Shown one piece after another: positions 19,382-27,694 of a DNA stretch of 62,085 nt. The stretch is taken from positions 1-62,085 of the forward strand of contig NZ_JACWCT010000098.1 in NCBI RefSeq assembly GCF_016613415.1, given 5' to 3'. The DNA is from Methylobacterium ajmalii (GTDB lineage Bacteria; Pseudomonadota; Alphaproteobacteria; Rhizobiales; Beijerinckiaceae). The translations under genes and the position numbers were made by a program. The notes below the pieces were generated by a model. That model was not told where the DNA came from, searched no databases, and worked only from the letters and a program-made list of their open reading frames with translations. Numbering within the stretch: the first letter of the stretch is position 1; each line of letters starts with the position of its first letter.

Positions 19382-19396
19382 TACCCCATTGGGGTA
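19382..19396. promoter_or_regulatory. CsoR-like operator overlapping a -10 box
   Basis: TACCCCATTGGGGTA, perfect 6-bp arms, 3-base centre. Its last two bases start a TATAAT (19395-19400), so a bound repressor would cover the promoter of the gene starting at 19415. Core and relative placement of the TATA match the site upstream of the RTX gene. Confidence 0.65.
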
Positions 19397-19414
19397 TAAT
19401 CTTGGAGGGGACAA

Positions 19415-20782
19415 ATGAGGATGGCGACGCGGAGAGCGTTCCTGGGTGGCGCCGCGGCATCCGCGGTCGCACTGGCGGCGCAAGGAGCGGGCGCGAGGCG
19501 GGCGTTCGCGCTCGAACAGCGCAACGGCGTCGACTTCCTGCGAGGCCCCTACAACCTGGCATTCTTCTACCGGCACAACCTGGCCTACCGCATCGGGGCC
19601 GGCATGCACTTCTTCCACTCGAAGCAACACGACCTGCTGCAGTTGACGCGCTTCGAGGACCACGCCGCGGTCGACGCGCGCTTCGACCAGGAAGCTCTGG
19701 AGTGGCTGCTCAACCCGCCGGCGACCGAGCCGGAGATGCCGTTCTACTCGTCCTATGTCGACCGGGCGATGCACACGCTGTTTCGGACCATCGACTGGAC
19801 GCATATGCACCACGAGCAGACTTACGACGTGATGGCCTTTCGTGAGATCCCGTGGGCCGAGAAGAAGGCTTGGACAGATCGTGCGGTCAAGTATTACTTG
19901 ACCATGCAGACCGAGGGTGTCCCGCGTAGTCCGGCGCCATTGGAGCTGACGATGCGGCGCGCGGGCATCATGATGAAGCCCTACTTCAATTACTTCCGGA
20001 ATTTTTATCCGCTCGACCAAAGCCTATTCTACGTCGCGCACTGGTGGCACCCGGCGGTTTACGAGGCGCAGATGATCTCGGGCAACCAGGACCAGGAGGC
20101 CGCCATCAAGGGCGTGGAGGACGTCATGCATCGCGAGGTCATCCCGAACCGCCCAGGCCGGATGGTGCTCTCGCGCGAGATCATGCCGCGCTACTCTCGC
20201 ATGAGCCCGGAGAGCGCGAACATCTTCGACAATCTGCACATGCTCCACGGCATCGCCTACTCGATCCTCGCCTACAAGGGCTGGTCCGTCGAGGAGAAGC
20301 GGGCCGAGATGTACCGCGTCATCCAGGCCATGGGGTACCAACCGGGGGACGAGGCTTATGCCCGCAAGTTCGGCGAGCCCCATCCCGCATACGACCCGCG
20401 CACCTACCCGAACTGGGTGCGCTCGCCACAGGGTGCCATGGGCATGATCATGATGGACATGCTTATGGAGATGCTGCCCATGATGTACCCTGGGGGGCTA
20501 TCCAAGGCGGAGAAGTCCGCCGTCATGCAGCAGATGATGAAGAACGGGCGGCTCGGCATCGAGCCGGGCGAGATCCCGGGCTCTCTGCACGACGCCATGA
20601 TGCGGGTTGCCTCCAGGATGAGGATGATGCCCGGCGCGACCGAACCGGGCGAGACGCCACGGATGATGACCGAGACGATGGAGGCGAACTGGCGACGGAA
20701 GGCCGAGCGCATGCCCGACATCGCTCCCATCGACATGGGCGTCGAGCCCTCGCTGGGCGCCGCCCGCGTCGCCTCCCGCTGA
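19415..20782 (+). CDS. Tat-exported Met/His-rich protein, probable copper-handling
   Basis: 455 aa. The start ATG has GGAGGGG 5 nt upstream. The N-terminus (ATRRAFLGGAAASAVALAAQG) is a twin-arginine signal with RRAFLGG, so the folded protein is exported, perhaps with a cofactor. The mature protein is rich in His and Tyr/Trp (FFYRHNL, MHFFHSK, DWTHMHHEQ, YVAHWWHP), with a very Met-rich stretch from about residue 342 (MGMIMMDMLMEMLPMMY) and a Met-rich C-terminus. These are typical ligands for copper in the periplasm. I recognise no catalytic family. The CsoR-like operator overlapping its promoter and the adjacent csoR/csp3 support a copper role. It is followed by an outer-membrane-like protein, probably in one operon. 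Confidence 0.7.
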   Translation: MRMATRRAFLGGAAASAVALAAQGAGARRAFALEQRNGVDFLRGPYNLAFFYRHNLAYRIGAGMHFFHSKQHDLLQLTRFEDHAAVDARFDQEALEWLLNPPATEPEMPFYSSYVDRAMHTLFRTIDWTHMHHEQTYDVMAFREIPWAEKKAWTDRAVKYYLTMQTEGVPRSPAPLELTMRRAGIMMKPYFNYFRNFYPLDQSLFYVAHWWHPAVYEAQMISGNQDQEAAIKGVEDVMHREVIPNRPGRMVLSREIMPRYSRMSPESANIFDNLHMLHGIAYSILAYKGWSVEEKRAEMYRVIQAMGYQPGDEAYARKFGEPHPAYDPRTYPNWVRSPQGAMGMIMMDMLMEMLPMMYPGGLSKAEKSAVMQQMMKNGRLGIEPGEIPGSLHDAMMRVASRMRMMPGATEPGETPRMMTETMEANWRRKAERMPDIAPIDMGVEPSLGAARVASR

Positions 20783-20811
20783 CTGCCCCGACGCCCGACA
20801 GGAACTCCGTC

Positions 20812-21660
20812 ATGAAGCATCACGTGCGCCTGGCCGCCGGGGCCGCCGCGTTCGCCATCATTGCCTGCGACGCCCTCCCGGTGTGCGCCGCCGACCATAC
20901 GAACCTCGAACAGGGCCTGCCCGTCGTCATCGAGGATGCCTACCCGATCAAGGAGAACGGCCTGGAGATCCAGGGGTACCTCCGCTACGACAGGGCTCCC
21001 CGGAGTGACCCTGACGGCCGGAATCGCCTGTTCGTGGTCCCGCGCGTGGAGTGGGGCGCGACCAAGAACTTCCAACTGTCAGTCGAGACGCCATACGCGG
21101 TTGGCGATGCGAGCGAGACGAAGCAGGGTGCCGCCACGGTTCAGGGCCTCTACAACCTCAACACGGAAGGCCTCTATCTGCCGGCCTTCGCGGTGGCGGC
21201 CGGCGTGAGCCAACCCTATGGGTACCGCAACGGCGGGACCGAGACCGAGCTGAAGTTCCTCGCGACGAAGTCGCTGGGAACGCCGGACCCCGAAGGCACG
21301 TCGCCATTCTCCTACGTGCCGCGTCAGATCCACTTCAACGCGTCTTGGTTCCACAACTTCGACCCGCTCACGGGTCGCGATGCCGAGAGGACGGACCGCT
21401 ACCGCGTCGGCGTCGCCTACAGCCAGCCCGTGACGAACGAGTTGGTCGTCGTCGCGGATGTCTACCGTGAGACGGACAGGGACCGCAGGCGCGCGTCGAA
21501 CATGGCCGAGGTCGGTGTCCGCTACCTGCTGACGCCCCAAACCGTCCTCTCGGGCAGCGCCGGCGTCGGGTTCGGCGGCGACCGCAACCAGGATTTCCGG
21601 TTCGTGGCAGGCATCCAGCACACGCTGAGCTACCCGTTCAGCTTCGACCCGCCCCGATGA
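20812..21660 (+). CDS. outer-membrane beta-barrel-like protein
   Basis: 282 aa. ATG at 20812 with AGGA upstream; 29 bases after the Tat protein gene, so co-transcribed. A cleavable signal peptide ends near AADHT. The mature part alternates polar and hydrophobic residues in amphipathic strands (LEIQGYLRYDRA, RLFVVPRVEWGA, NFQLSVETPY, FRFVAGIQHTL) and has a final strand ending in aromatic residues, as expected for a 12-strand or similar barrel. It resembles MetA/transporter-like barrels of unknown substrate. As partner of a copper-regulated Tat protein it may be a copper exit or entry pore; this is inferred from context. Confidence 0.6.
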   Translation: MKHHVRLAAGAAAFAIIACDALPVCAADHTNLEQGLPVVIEDAYPIKENGLEIQGYLRYDRAPRSDPDGRNRLFVVPRVEWGATKNFQLSVETPYAVGDASETKQGAATVQGLYNLNTEGLYLPAFAVAAGVSQPYGYRNGGTETELKFLATKSLGTPDPEGTSPFSYVPRQIHFNASWFHNFDPLTGRDAERTDRYRVGVAYSQPVTNELVVVADVYRETDRDRRRASNMAEVGVRYLLTPQTVLSGSAGVGFGGDRNQDFRFVAGIQHTLSYPFSFDPPR

Positions 21661-22266
21661 GCGGCCGCGCCGGTACGAGTTCCGCCCACCGCGGGACCTG
21701 CTCGGCCCTACGTACCGGGTCGCCTTCGCCCAACGCCGGAGCCATCGTGAAGAGGACGAAGGCGCCGACCCTGGCCATCACGCAAGCCAATTCCGATACC
21801 TGAAGAGCTGCGTCGCGGATGCGTCGCCAAGCCTCCCGAGAAGCTCGCCTCCGTGGAGCGGGAGGCCATCGCCGTAGCCTCGCGATGCAACAGGCCGAAT
21901 GGGTGGGGCACTGAGCGGGCCGGCGCCTGACCCTGCATGTGCCGTGCGCTCCGGCAGCCGGATGCGGTCGATGGACATCACCCTGCCCAAAGGGCAAACG
22001 CCCATGAGGCGCCGCCCGGGACCTGCGTTCGGCAAGTCAAACGGACCAAGGCGTAGAACGCTGTGCCGTCACCGCTCGGGTCGGGAACCTGGTCGCGAGT
22101 GCGTCCTGGCAAGCGGTAGACGGATGATGACGGCCATTGGCCAGCAACTGCGAACGCCTTCGGGCGGCCCTCGCGCTCTGTTCGACCGATGATCTCCAGC
22201 GCCTCGTGCGTGACATTCCGTCAAGGTGCAGGCGCCCGGCATCGACGGCGGCATGATGGCAGCGTC
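21661..22266. other. 606-base convergent intergenic region
   Basis: Lies between the 3' ends of the barrel gene (+) and the methyltransferase gene (-). Composition is less regular than in the flanking genes. I see no protein-like frame, no RNA gene and no clear terminator. Confidence 0.35.
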
Positions 22267-22914
22267 TCAGCGCCTGGATGCCCGGACGACGGCCACTCTT
22301 GCGACGAGCACCGAATGCGAGCCGAGGCGCTTGACGCGCGCGAAGCCAGCTTCGGAAAGGATGTCGGGCCACGTTCCGTCCATGTGTTGTCGGAGGCGCG
22401 TCTCGCCGAGCATCATGGACGCGACCTTGACCAAGGCGCCTTCCTGCGCCCCACGCGCCGCATCAAGATCCGAGGCGAGCAGGCTTCCTTGCCGCCGCAG
22501 GACGCGCAACAACTCGCGCGCGATCCGAAGCTTTCCTTCCTGCGGCTCGCAATGCAGGGCCATCACCGAAGCCGCCTTGTCGAAGGAGGCGGGAGGGAAC
22601 GGCATGCGACCGCGGGCCTCGTACGCGAACGCCTTCACGTTCGCGAGGCCCGCCGCCGCCGCATCGGCCCGGGTCGCGGCGGCGCGCTCGGCATCCGCTT
22701 CCAAGCCGACGAACCCGGTACCCGGAAACCTCCTCGCGAGCCCGAGCACGGGTTCGGCCTGCGGCCCCCTGACATAGAGGATGCGCTCGCCGGCCTCGGG
22801 AGCAAGGGCGGCTATAAGGGGCTCGGTGCAGGCCGGGTCCCGCATCAGGACGGGATAGGTCCGCTCGAAGCCGCGCCTGGCAATCCACCGGCGCGCGCCA
22901 AGGATGAGGTTCAT
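22267..22914 (-). CDS. class I SAM-dependent methyltransferase
   Basis: 215 aa. Rossmann-type methyltransferase landmarks: motif I-like LYVRGPQAEPVLGLARRFPG (about 46-65, a diverged GxGxG), an acidic residue ending strand 2 (GLEADAERAAA), motif IV-like PFPPASFDKAASVMAL (about 106-122) and a following LLRVLRRQGSLLASD. The substrate cannot be told. The gene is divergent from a MerR-family regulator, with a MerR-type dyad between them (23024-23042), so it is the probable target of that regulator. Confidence 0.65.
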   Translation of the reverse strand: MNLILGARRWIARRGFERTYPVLMRDPACTEPLIAALAPEAGERILYVRGPQAEPVLGLARRFPGTGFVGLEADAERAAATRADAAAAGLANVKAFAYEARGRMPFPPASFDKAASVMALHCEPQEGKLRIARELLRVLRRQGSLLASDLDAARGAQEGALVKVASMMLGETRLRQHMDGTWPDILSEAGFARVKRLGSHSVLVARVAVVRASRR

Positions 22915-23023
22915 TGTCGAAGAAACCGTTCAGGTCGACGCCAATGGCTACGTCGGCCCTGGGCGTGTCGGCCCCAGGGTGACGGCGGCCATTCCGACCA
23001 TAGCCGCTTTCGGCCATGGGTGT

Positions 23024-23042
23024 ACCACTACCGGGTAAGGGT
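23024..23042. promoter_or_regulatory. MerR-type dyad operator
   Basis: ACCACTACCGGGTAAGGGT, an imperfect dyad of the form ACCnnTACC-GGTAnnGGT, as found between the -35 and -10 boxes of MerR-controlled promoters. It lies 110 bases upstream of the methyltransferase start and 96 bases upstream of the MerR gene. Confidence 0.45.
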
Positions 23043-23137
23043 ACATGGCAGGCACTGCAAGCGGGGAACTCGGACCATGTCCTCCGCCCACCTCATGCGC
23101 TAAGGTCCACGGCCTCGGAAGTGGAAGAGGCCTTCGG

Positions 23138-23554
23138 GTGACGATCTCAATCGGTGAACTGTCGCGACGCTCGGGCGTGCGCATACCTACAATAAGGTAC
23201 TATGAGCAGAATCGCCTCATTTCGGCCCCGGCTCGAACCGAGGGCCAGCAGCGACGCTACACTGAGGAGGATGTGGTTCGGTTGAGCTTCGTCCGACAGG
23301 CCAGAGAACTCGGATTGGAGGTCGATGCGATCCGCGAACTCCTCGAACTGGGAACAGGGCATAGTGGCTCGCCCGAGGAAGCTGCCAGGCTGGCCCTGCG
23401 CCACAGGGATGAAACGGACCGGCGGATCGCCCTGCTCACGGCACTCCGGTCCGAGCTTGGGCGTCTTGTGGCCGAATACGGCCGTGGACGTTCCCACGGA
23501 GGGCGTCTCCTTGAGGTGCTTGCGCAACCGGATATCGCGGATGGCGAACGCTGA
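23138..23554 (+). CDS. MerR-family regulator lacking metal-binding cysteines
   Basis: 138 aa from a GTG at 23138 (VTISIGELSRRSG) with GAGG upstream. The winged helix-turn-helix (RSGVRIPTIRYYE) and dimer helix are standard. Its closest visible relative in the window is the MerR protein at 28695-29114. That protein has Cys at 79, 114 and 122; here those positions are non-Cys (YGRGRSHGG replaces CGHGRVGEC) and the protein contains no cysteine at all. It therefore cannot sense metal as ZntR/CadR do and may respond to another ligand or be constitutive. It is divergent from a methyltransferase gene. Confidence 0.75.
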   Translation: MTISIGELSRRSGVRIPTIRYYEQNRLISAPARTEGQQRRYTEEDVVRLSFVRQARELGLEVDAIRELLELGTGHSGSPEEAARLALRHRDETDRRIALLTALRSELGRLVAEYGRGRSHGGRLLEVLAQPDIADGER

Positions 23555-24040
23555 CCGTCTTGGCGCACGGGTATTCCGAAGGACCAGGGGCTCCTCCCCT
23601 GCCCCGGTGCTCCCAAGCGGGCAGCCCATCCCACCCGGTCCGCGCGGGGCACACGGAAGCAAGGCAGCGGTCTCAGCGGAGTGGCGGCGCAGGGCCTACG
23701 CCATGGAGCATGACGAGGCGCCTGGCTCCGGCGTCGGAGAACAGGCGCGCACGAACACCGCAATCAAATCGAATCTTGTCGCACGTCCCCCTTGCCCGCG
23801 CGGAGACTAGATAGGCGTCAAACCCAAGGTGGAGTGTGGCGCTTCGGCGTTTCCTGCCAAGACCGTGGGTGCATCAGCGCATCGAGCCCGGCGATCCACG
23901 ACCGCATGGGCCCGCGAGATCGTCCCGGCAAATCATGGGCTCCGATGCGTGATCCCAGGCCGGTCCGCGAAGCGAGGGACGGTGCATCATGCCCAGGGGC
24001 GCCAGCCGTCGACGACCCGGAGATGCGGTTCCCGGTTCTC
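23555..24040. other. 486-base convergent intergenic region
   Basis: Between the 3' ends of the MerR gene and the glycosylase-like gene. Frames are short and low in complexity. I see no RNA gene or repeat. Confidence 0.35.
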
Positions 24041-24709
24041 TCAGCTCAGCGTGAGTTGCACCTCGTGAGACACCTTGACGGGTAGGCCGTACAGCTCGCC
24101 CATGCGGGCGACGAACTCGGTTTGCCCTCCGTAGCTGGGATGCCGGACCCGCTCGGCCGCCATACCCAAGTCCGCCAACGCTGCCTCGGCATCCCTCCCG
24201 ATGGCGACCAAGACCCGGGGCCGCAATTCCGACACCAGCCATTCGAGGAGGTGGCGGGACGCCTGCCGTTCCCGACGGGTATGGCAGCGGTTGGACAGCG
24301 GGTCGCCGGCCGCGTGCGGATGGAGCGGGAAGACGTTCCAGAGGAAGACCGGGCGCCGCAGGTCCCGGAGAACCTGCCAGATCACCGTCGCCGTGCGCTC
24401 GGTCATCGCGGGGCCGCGGGTTGCCCGCGCCAGCGGCAATTGACCGTAGAGGCCGGCATGGGCGGAGAGGTGGGCCTCGTCCGTGAGCGCCAGGCCCGTG
24501 CGCCGCCCACCACGGTACCCGAGGTCGCGCGCGATCCAGATCGAATCGACGCCTCCGGCGAGGGCCGCCTCCAGGACGAGGCGAAGGTTCTCACGCCGGA
24601 CTTGAGGCGCATCGACGCCGTCGTGGTCCGGGCAGGCCTCGGCGTAGGGGTTGAAGGTGTCGCTGAAGCGAAGCGCCGCGAGGGCTTCGATGAAGGCGCC
24701 AGGTGTCAT
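24041..24709 (-). CDS. uracil-DNA-glycosylase-superfamily protein
   Basis: 222 aa. Motifs fit the UDG superfamily: an N-terminal strand/loop DSIWIARDLGYRGGRRTG in the position of the catalytic water-activating loop, FLWNVFPLHPH (about 120-130) as motif 2, and the C-terminal VRHPSYGG loop in place of HPSPxS. The usual reaction is removal of uracil or a modified base from DNA. The start ATG overlaps the stop of the MazG-like gene (ATGA), so the two are translated together. That pairing with a nucleotide pyrophosphohydrolase suggests a role in nucleotide or DNA-base quality control or in anti-phage base sensing. Confidence 0.65.
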   Translation of the reverse strand: MTPGAFIEALAALRFSDTFNPYAEACPDHDGVDAPQVRRENLRLVLEAALAGGVDSIWIARDLGYRGGRRTGLALTDEAHLSAHAGLYGQLPLARATRGPAMTERTATVIWQVLRDLRRPVFLWNVFPLHPHAAGDPLSNRCHTRRERQASRHLLEWLVSELRPRVLVAIGRDAEAALADLGMAAERVRHPSYGGQTEFVARMGELYGLPVKVSHEVQLTLS

Positions 24710-25857
24710 GTCGGCAGGTCCTCGACCAGCATCTTCCGCCCGACCAGATCGAGCCGAAGGCGCCCGCGGCGCTTCTCCCGCAAGAAACGAAAGGCTTCGT
24801 TACCGGCGAGGATGGCTTCTTCCCAGAGCCAAAGCGGGCAGGCCTCGACCTCGTAGCCGCGCAGGAATTGCCTCACCGATTTCAGGAAGGCGAAGCCCAG
24901 GTCGCCCGGGCGCTGCCCCTCGAAGAAGCCGAGCTGCTTCGCCTCACCGAAGACGAAGGTCGCCACGCCCTCCTCGATCAGGATCGCGCGCGCTCCATCC
25001 TGCCCCTCGTCGACGCGGGCCTCGCTCTTCCTCTTCAGGCGGAACAGCGCGCGCGTCACGGGCGACCAGCCGAGGACGGCGGCGTAGGCATAGTGGAAGG
25101 CGTCGTGGAATCGGTAATCGTCCGGCTTCATGATGTTGTCGGTCAGGCGGTCACCGATGAAGATGCCGTTGCATCGCTGCACGACGTACCGCCTGTCGTT
25201 GCCGCCGGTGCGCTCGAAGATGTCGATGGTCAACGCCCGGGGCAGGCGTTCCTCGTCCGGGAACGCCTCGTCGAACAGCGGCGGGGCCACGCGCGTCGCC
25301 GGCCAACGGTCCTCGGCCTTCGCGAGGTTGCGCATGGCGGCCTGCTCCAGGGTGACGCCGGCCTCGTTCGCGGCCGCGACGAGAAGGCCGAACACTGCGG
25401 AGAGACGCTCCGGGAGGTCCGGGCTTCCCGCGAGGTCGCCCCGTGCCCCCAGGGCGGCCAGCCGGCCGACGGCCCCGGCCAGCTGTAGCAGGGTGTGCTC
25501 GAAGGCGACGGTCGGGACGTGCAAAGGCAAGGCGCGCTGTGGCTGCACGTCCGCGAAGGTCGGCTCGGGTCCCCCGGCGAGATCGCGGCCGGCGAGCTCG
25601 CCCAGGCGGAGGCCGGCGTGATCGGCGATCACCGCCAGGTACCAGAGCGCGTCGCCCATTTCCTCGATGACGCTCGCCTCATAGCCGAGATAGGACCGCG
25701 CGTCGCGCTGCTTCTTCTTGGTCTCGCTCAGCAGGCTGCCCGTCTCGCCGAAGAGGCCGAGCACGGCCAGGTCGAGGCCGGTGCCCTTCCCTCGCGTCCG
25801 GTCCGTCCGGATCGCCCCGGCTTGATAACCGTTCAGGCTAAGCGGCGCCGTATCCAT
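24706..25857 (-). CDS. MazG-like nucleotide pyrophosphohydrolase with C-terminal unknown domain
   Basis: 383 aa. The N-terminal 80 residues show the all-alpha NTP-PPase pattern: LGLFGETGSLLSETKKKQRD (G-E-x4-L-x2-E) and VIEEMGDALWYLAVIADHAGL (EE...D). This family hydrolyses NTPs or dNTPs to NMP and pyrophosphate. A second helical segment follows (about 110-190). The C-terminal domain (about 215-330: IFIGDRLTDNIMKPDDYRFHDAFHYAY, then ILIEEGVATFVFGEAK) has conserved-looking His, Asp and Glu residues that could be another active site, but I do not recognise it. The gene is followed by the UDG-like gene with a 4-base overlap. Confidence 0.65.
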   Translation of the reverse strand: MDTAPLSLNGYQAGAIRTDRTRGKGTGLDLAVLGLFGETGSLLSETKKKQRDARSYLGYEASVIEEMGDALWYLAVIADHAGLRLGELAGRDLAGGPEPTFADVQPQRALPLHVPTVAFEHTLLQLAGAVGRLAALGARGDLAGSPDLPERLSAVFGLLVAAANEAGVTLEQAAMRNLAKAEDRWPATRVAPPLFDEAFPDEERLPRALTIDIFERTGGNDRRYVVQRCNGIFIGDRLTDNIMKPDDYRFHDAFHYAYAAVLGWSPVTRALFRLKRKSEARVDEGQDGARAILIEEGVATFVFGEAKQLGFFEGQRPGDLGFAFLKSVRQFLRGYEVEACPLWLWEEAILAGNEAFRFLREKRRGRLRLDLVGRKMLVEDLPT

Positions 25858-26061
25858 GTCCCCTCCCCGCTCCGGGTTGGCATATCCTCAGGTTGCCATC
25901 GTCGGCCCTTTCCGGCGCTCAGTCCAGGGTTGCCTGTTCCCACACAGGCAGCGGACGCACCCTTGCCATACCGACCGCGGCTGACCACCTAAGCTTTACT
26001 GAGCCAGGCTCCCGGGCGGAATGCGCAACGGAAGGACCTGGGCACCGGGGAGAAGCCGCAC

Positions 26062-26589
26062 ATGCCGAAGGTTTGCGTGCTCGGTCCTGTCGATGACGAG
26101 GAACGCACGGCCCTGCTCAAGCTCTTGGCCGAGGCGGGCTGCGAGGTCGTGGACGAGGAGGTCGCCGTGGTCGAGCCCGACGAAGGGGAGGACGACGAGG
26201 GGGAAGACGGCGAGCACGTCGAGGATCCCGTTGCGCCGGAAAACGGCGAGCCCGCACCCGCGGATGACGAGATTGCGGCCGGTCACGCCGAGACGCCGGA
26301 CGAGGACTTGGGGGTGATCGTGCTGTCTCCCGATTGCCTCGCGGACGAGGAGCTGGGGCGCGTGATGCAGCGGGCCGCCGCCCAGGGTCGTCGCGTCATC
26401 GGGATCTGGCCTCCTGGAACCCAGGACGAGACGCTGCCGCGCGCGTTCGAGGATTACGGCGGGGATACCGTTCCCTGGGATGCAGGCAGCCTGCGGGGCG
26501 CCTTCCCGCGGAGGAACGCGAAGCCCGAGTGGTTGAAGCCCGACGCCCAGCCGCGGGCGGAGCGCCAGACCAAGCGGAACAAGTGCTGA
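26062..26589 (+). CDS. TIR-like domain protein with acidic insert
   Basis: 175 aa; GGGAG upstream of the ATG. It opens with a short strand and helix (MPKVCVLGPVDDEERTALLKLLAEAG), has a very acidic low-complexity insert (about 38-82), and resumes with LGVIVLSPDCLADEELGRVMQRAAAQGRRVIGIWPPG, the flavodoxin-like pattern of TIR or TIR-like (STIR/DUF1863-like) domains where a strand ending in LSP is followed by a helix. The catalytic Glu of NAD-cleaving TIRs cannot be assigned with confidence. The next gene begins 7 bases later. Divergent from the MazG-like/UDG pair. Confidence 0.5.
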   Translation: MPKVCVLGPVDDEERTALLKLLAEAGCEVVDEEVAVVEPDEGEDDEGEDGEHVEDPVAPENGEPAPADDEIAAGHAETPDEDLGVIVLSPDCLADEELGRVMQRAAAQGRRVIGIWPPGTQDETLPRAFEDYGGDTVPWDAGSLRGAFPRRNAKPEWLKPDAQPRAERQTKRNKC

Positions 26590-26596
26590 GGCCGGC

Positions 26597-27190
26597 GTGC
26601 GCGTCCACTCCTACGTGATCGACCACGACCTCGGGTTCGCGCCCAATCCGTTTCACCGGGTTTGCACGCTGAGCGCGTGCAAACCGCTGATCCGGCAGCA
26701 CGCGAGCGTCGGGGACTTCGTGGTCGGAACTGGCTCGATCCCGAACGGGATCAAGGACCGTGTCGTCTACTGGATGCGGGTCGACGAGATCCTCACCTTC
26801 GACCAGTATTGGGACGACGCTCGCTTCGGCGCGAAGCGACCCGTGATGTCCGGCAGCCGCATGCAGATCTACGGCGACAACATCTATCGCCGCTCGGCCG
26901 ACGGCACCTTCGTCCAGGCGGATTCCTTCCATAGCGAGCCCGGGGGCGTCACCAGCCTGCCGAACCTGGTGCGCGACACCGGTCGGACGGACAGGGTGCT
27001 TCTCGGGCGCGAATACGCCTACTGGGGCGGGTCGGGCCCGCTGGTCCCCCAGGAACTGCGCGATCTCGTGCACAGCACGCAGGGCCATCGAAACCAGTTC
27101 ACGCCCGAGCGGGTGAGCGCCTTCGTGACATGGCTCCGCGGCATGCCGGGCCGCGGCTTCCTGGGTCGCCCAGCGAACTGGCCAGCCTGA
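26597..27190 (+). CDS. nucleotide-modification-associated domain 2 (Nmad2)-like protein
   Basis: 197 aa from a GTG with GAGG upstream. The start VHSYVIDHDLGFAPNPFHRVCTLSACKPLIRQHASVGDFVVGTGS matches my memory of the Nmad2 family (Y-x-I-x2-D-x-GFAPNPF, CTLAxCKPxIR, GDWIxGxGS). That family was defined by its association with DNA base-modification and nucleotide-metabolism genes. Its biochemical activity is, as far as I know, not established. It forms a two-gene unit with the TIR-like gene. Confidence 0.65.
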   Translation: MRVHSYVIDHDLGFAPNPFHRVCTLSACKPLIRQHASVGDFVVGTGSIPNGIKDRVVYWMRVDEILTFDQYWDDARFGAKRPVMSGSRMQIYGDNIYRRSADGTFVQADSFHSEPGGVTSLPNLVRDTGRTDRVLLGREYAYWGGSGPLVPQELRDLVHSTQGHRNQFTPERVSAFVTWLRGMPGRGFLGRPANWPA

Positions 27191-27694
27191 GAGCCGAGCG
27201 CCCCGGCGGCCCCACCGCCGCCGAGGACGGCCGGCGAACCCGGCCACGAGGCCATGGGCGTGACCCGCGGCGAGGTGGCCTCGCCCCGGTCCTTCGGAGA
27301 CATCGACGCCGCGCGCCGGCTGCCCCCGACGGGCGGCTCGGAAGGCGCGGCGCCTGCCGAAATGAGCCTGGCTCAGCAGTCTCTACCACCGACGTGCCCC
27401 TTGCGATGCCCAGGGTCTTTTGATGAGGCCGCCGGGCGGCGACCTTTCATCCGAGCCGGTCGGAAGTCCGGGCGGACAGCCGCATGTGGACCTGGATCTG
27501 GCTTCGATCCGTCGAGCCACGGTGGCGGGACGCGACCCGAGACTGGGCGTTCCCAAAGGCTTTGAATGGCGGCGGCACGCATCGGGTTACGCCGTCCCGC
27601 CGCGTGGGCGCCGTCTCGTTCGGCCCGGGCAGCCTCGGTGATGCCGATCCATGCGCGCGTCTGCGCAGGACACACTCTCATGGGGCGCCTCTCG
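27191..27694. other. 504-base convergent intergenic region
   Basis: Between the 3' ends of the Nmad2-like gene and the RcnR-like gene. Frames present on both strands have no recognisable product. I see no repeat or RNA gene. Confidence 0.35.

Noticed and set aside
23555..24040. Short frames between the MerR and UDG-like genes
   Set aside because: Convergent gene ends, low-complexity products and no start signals.
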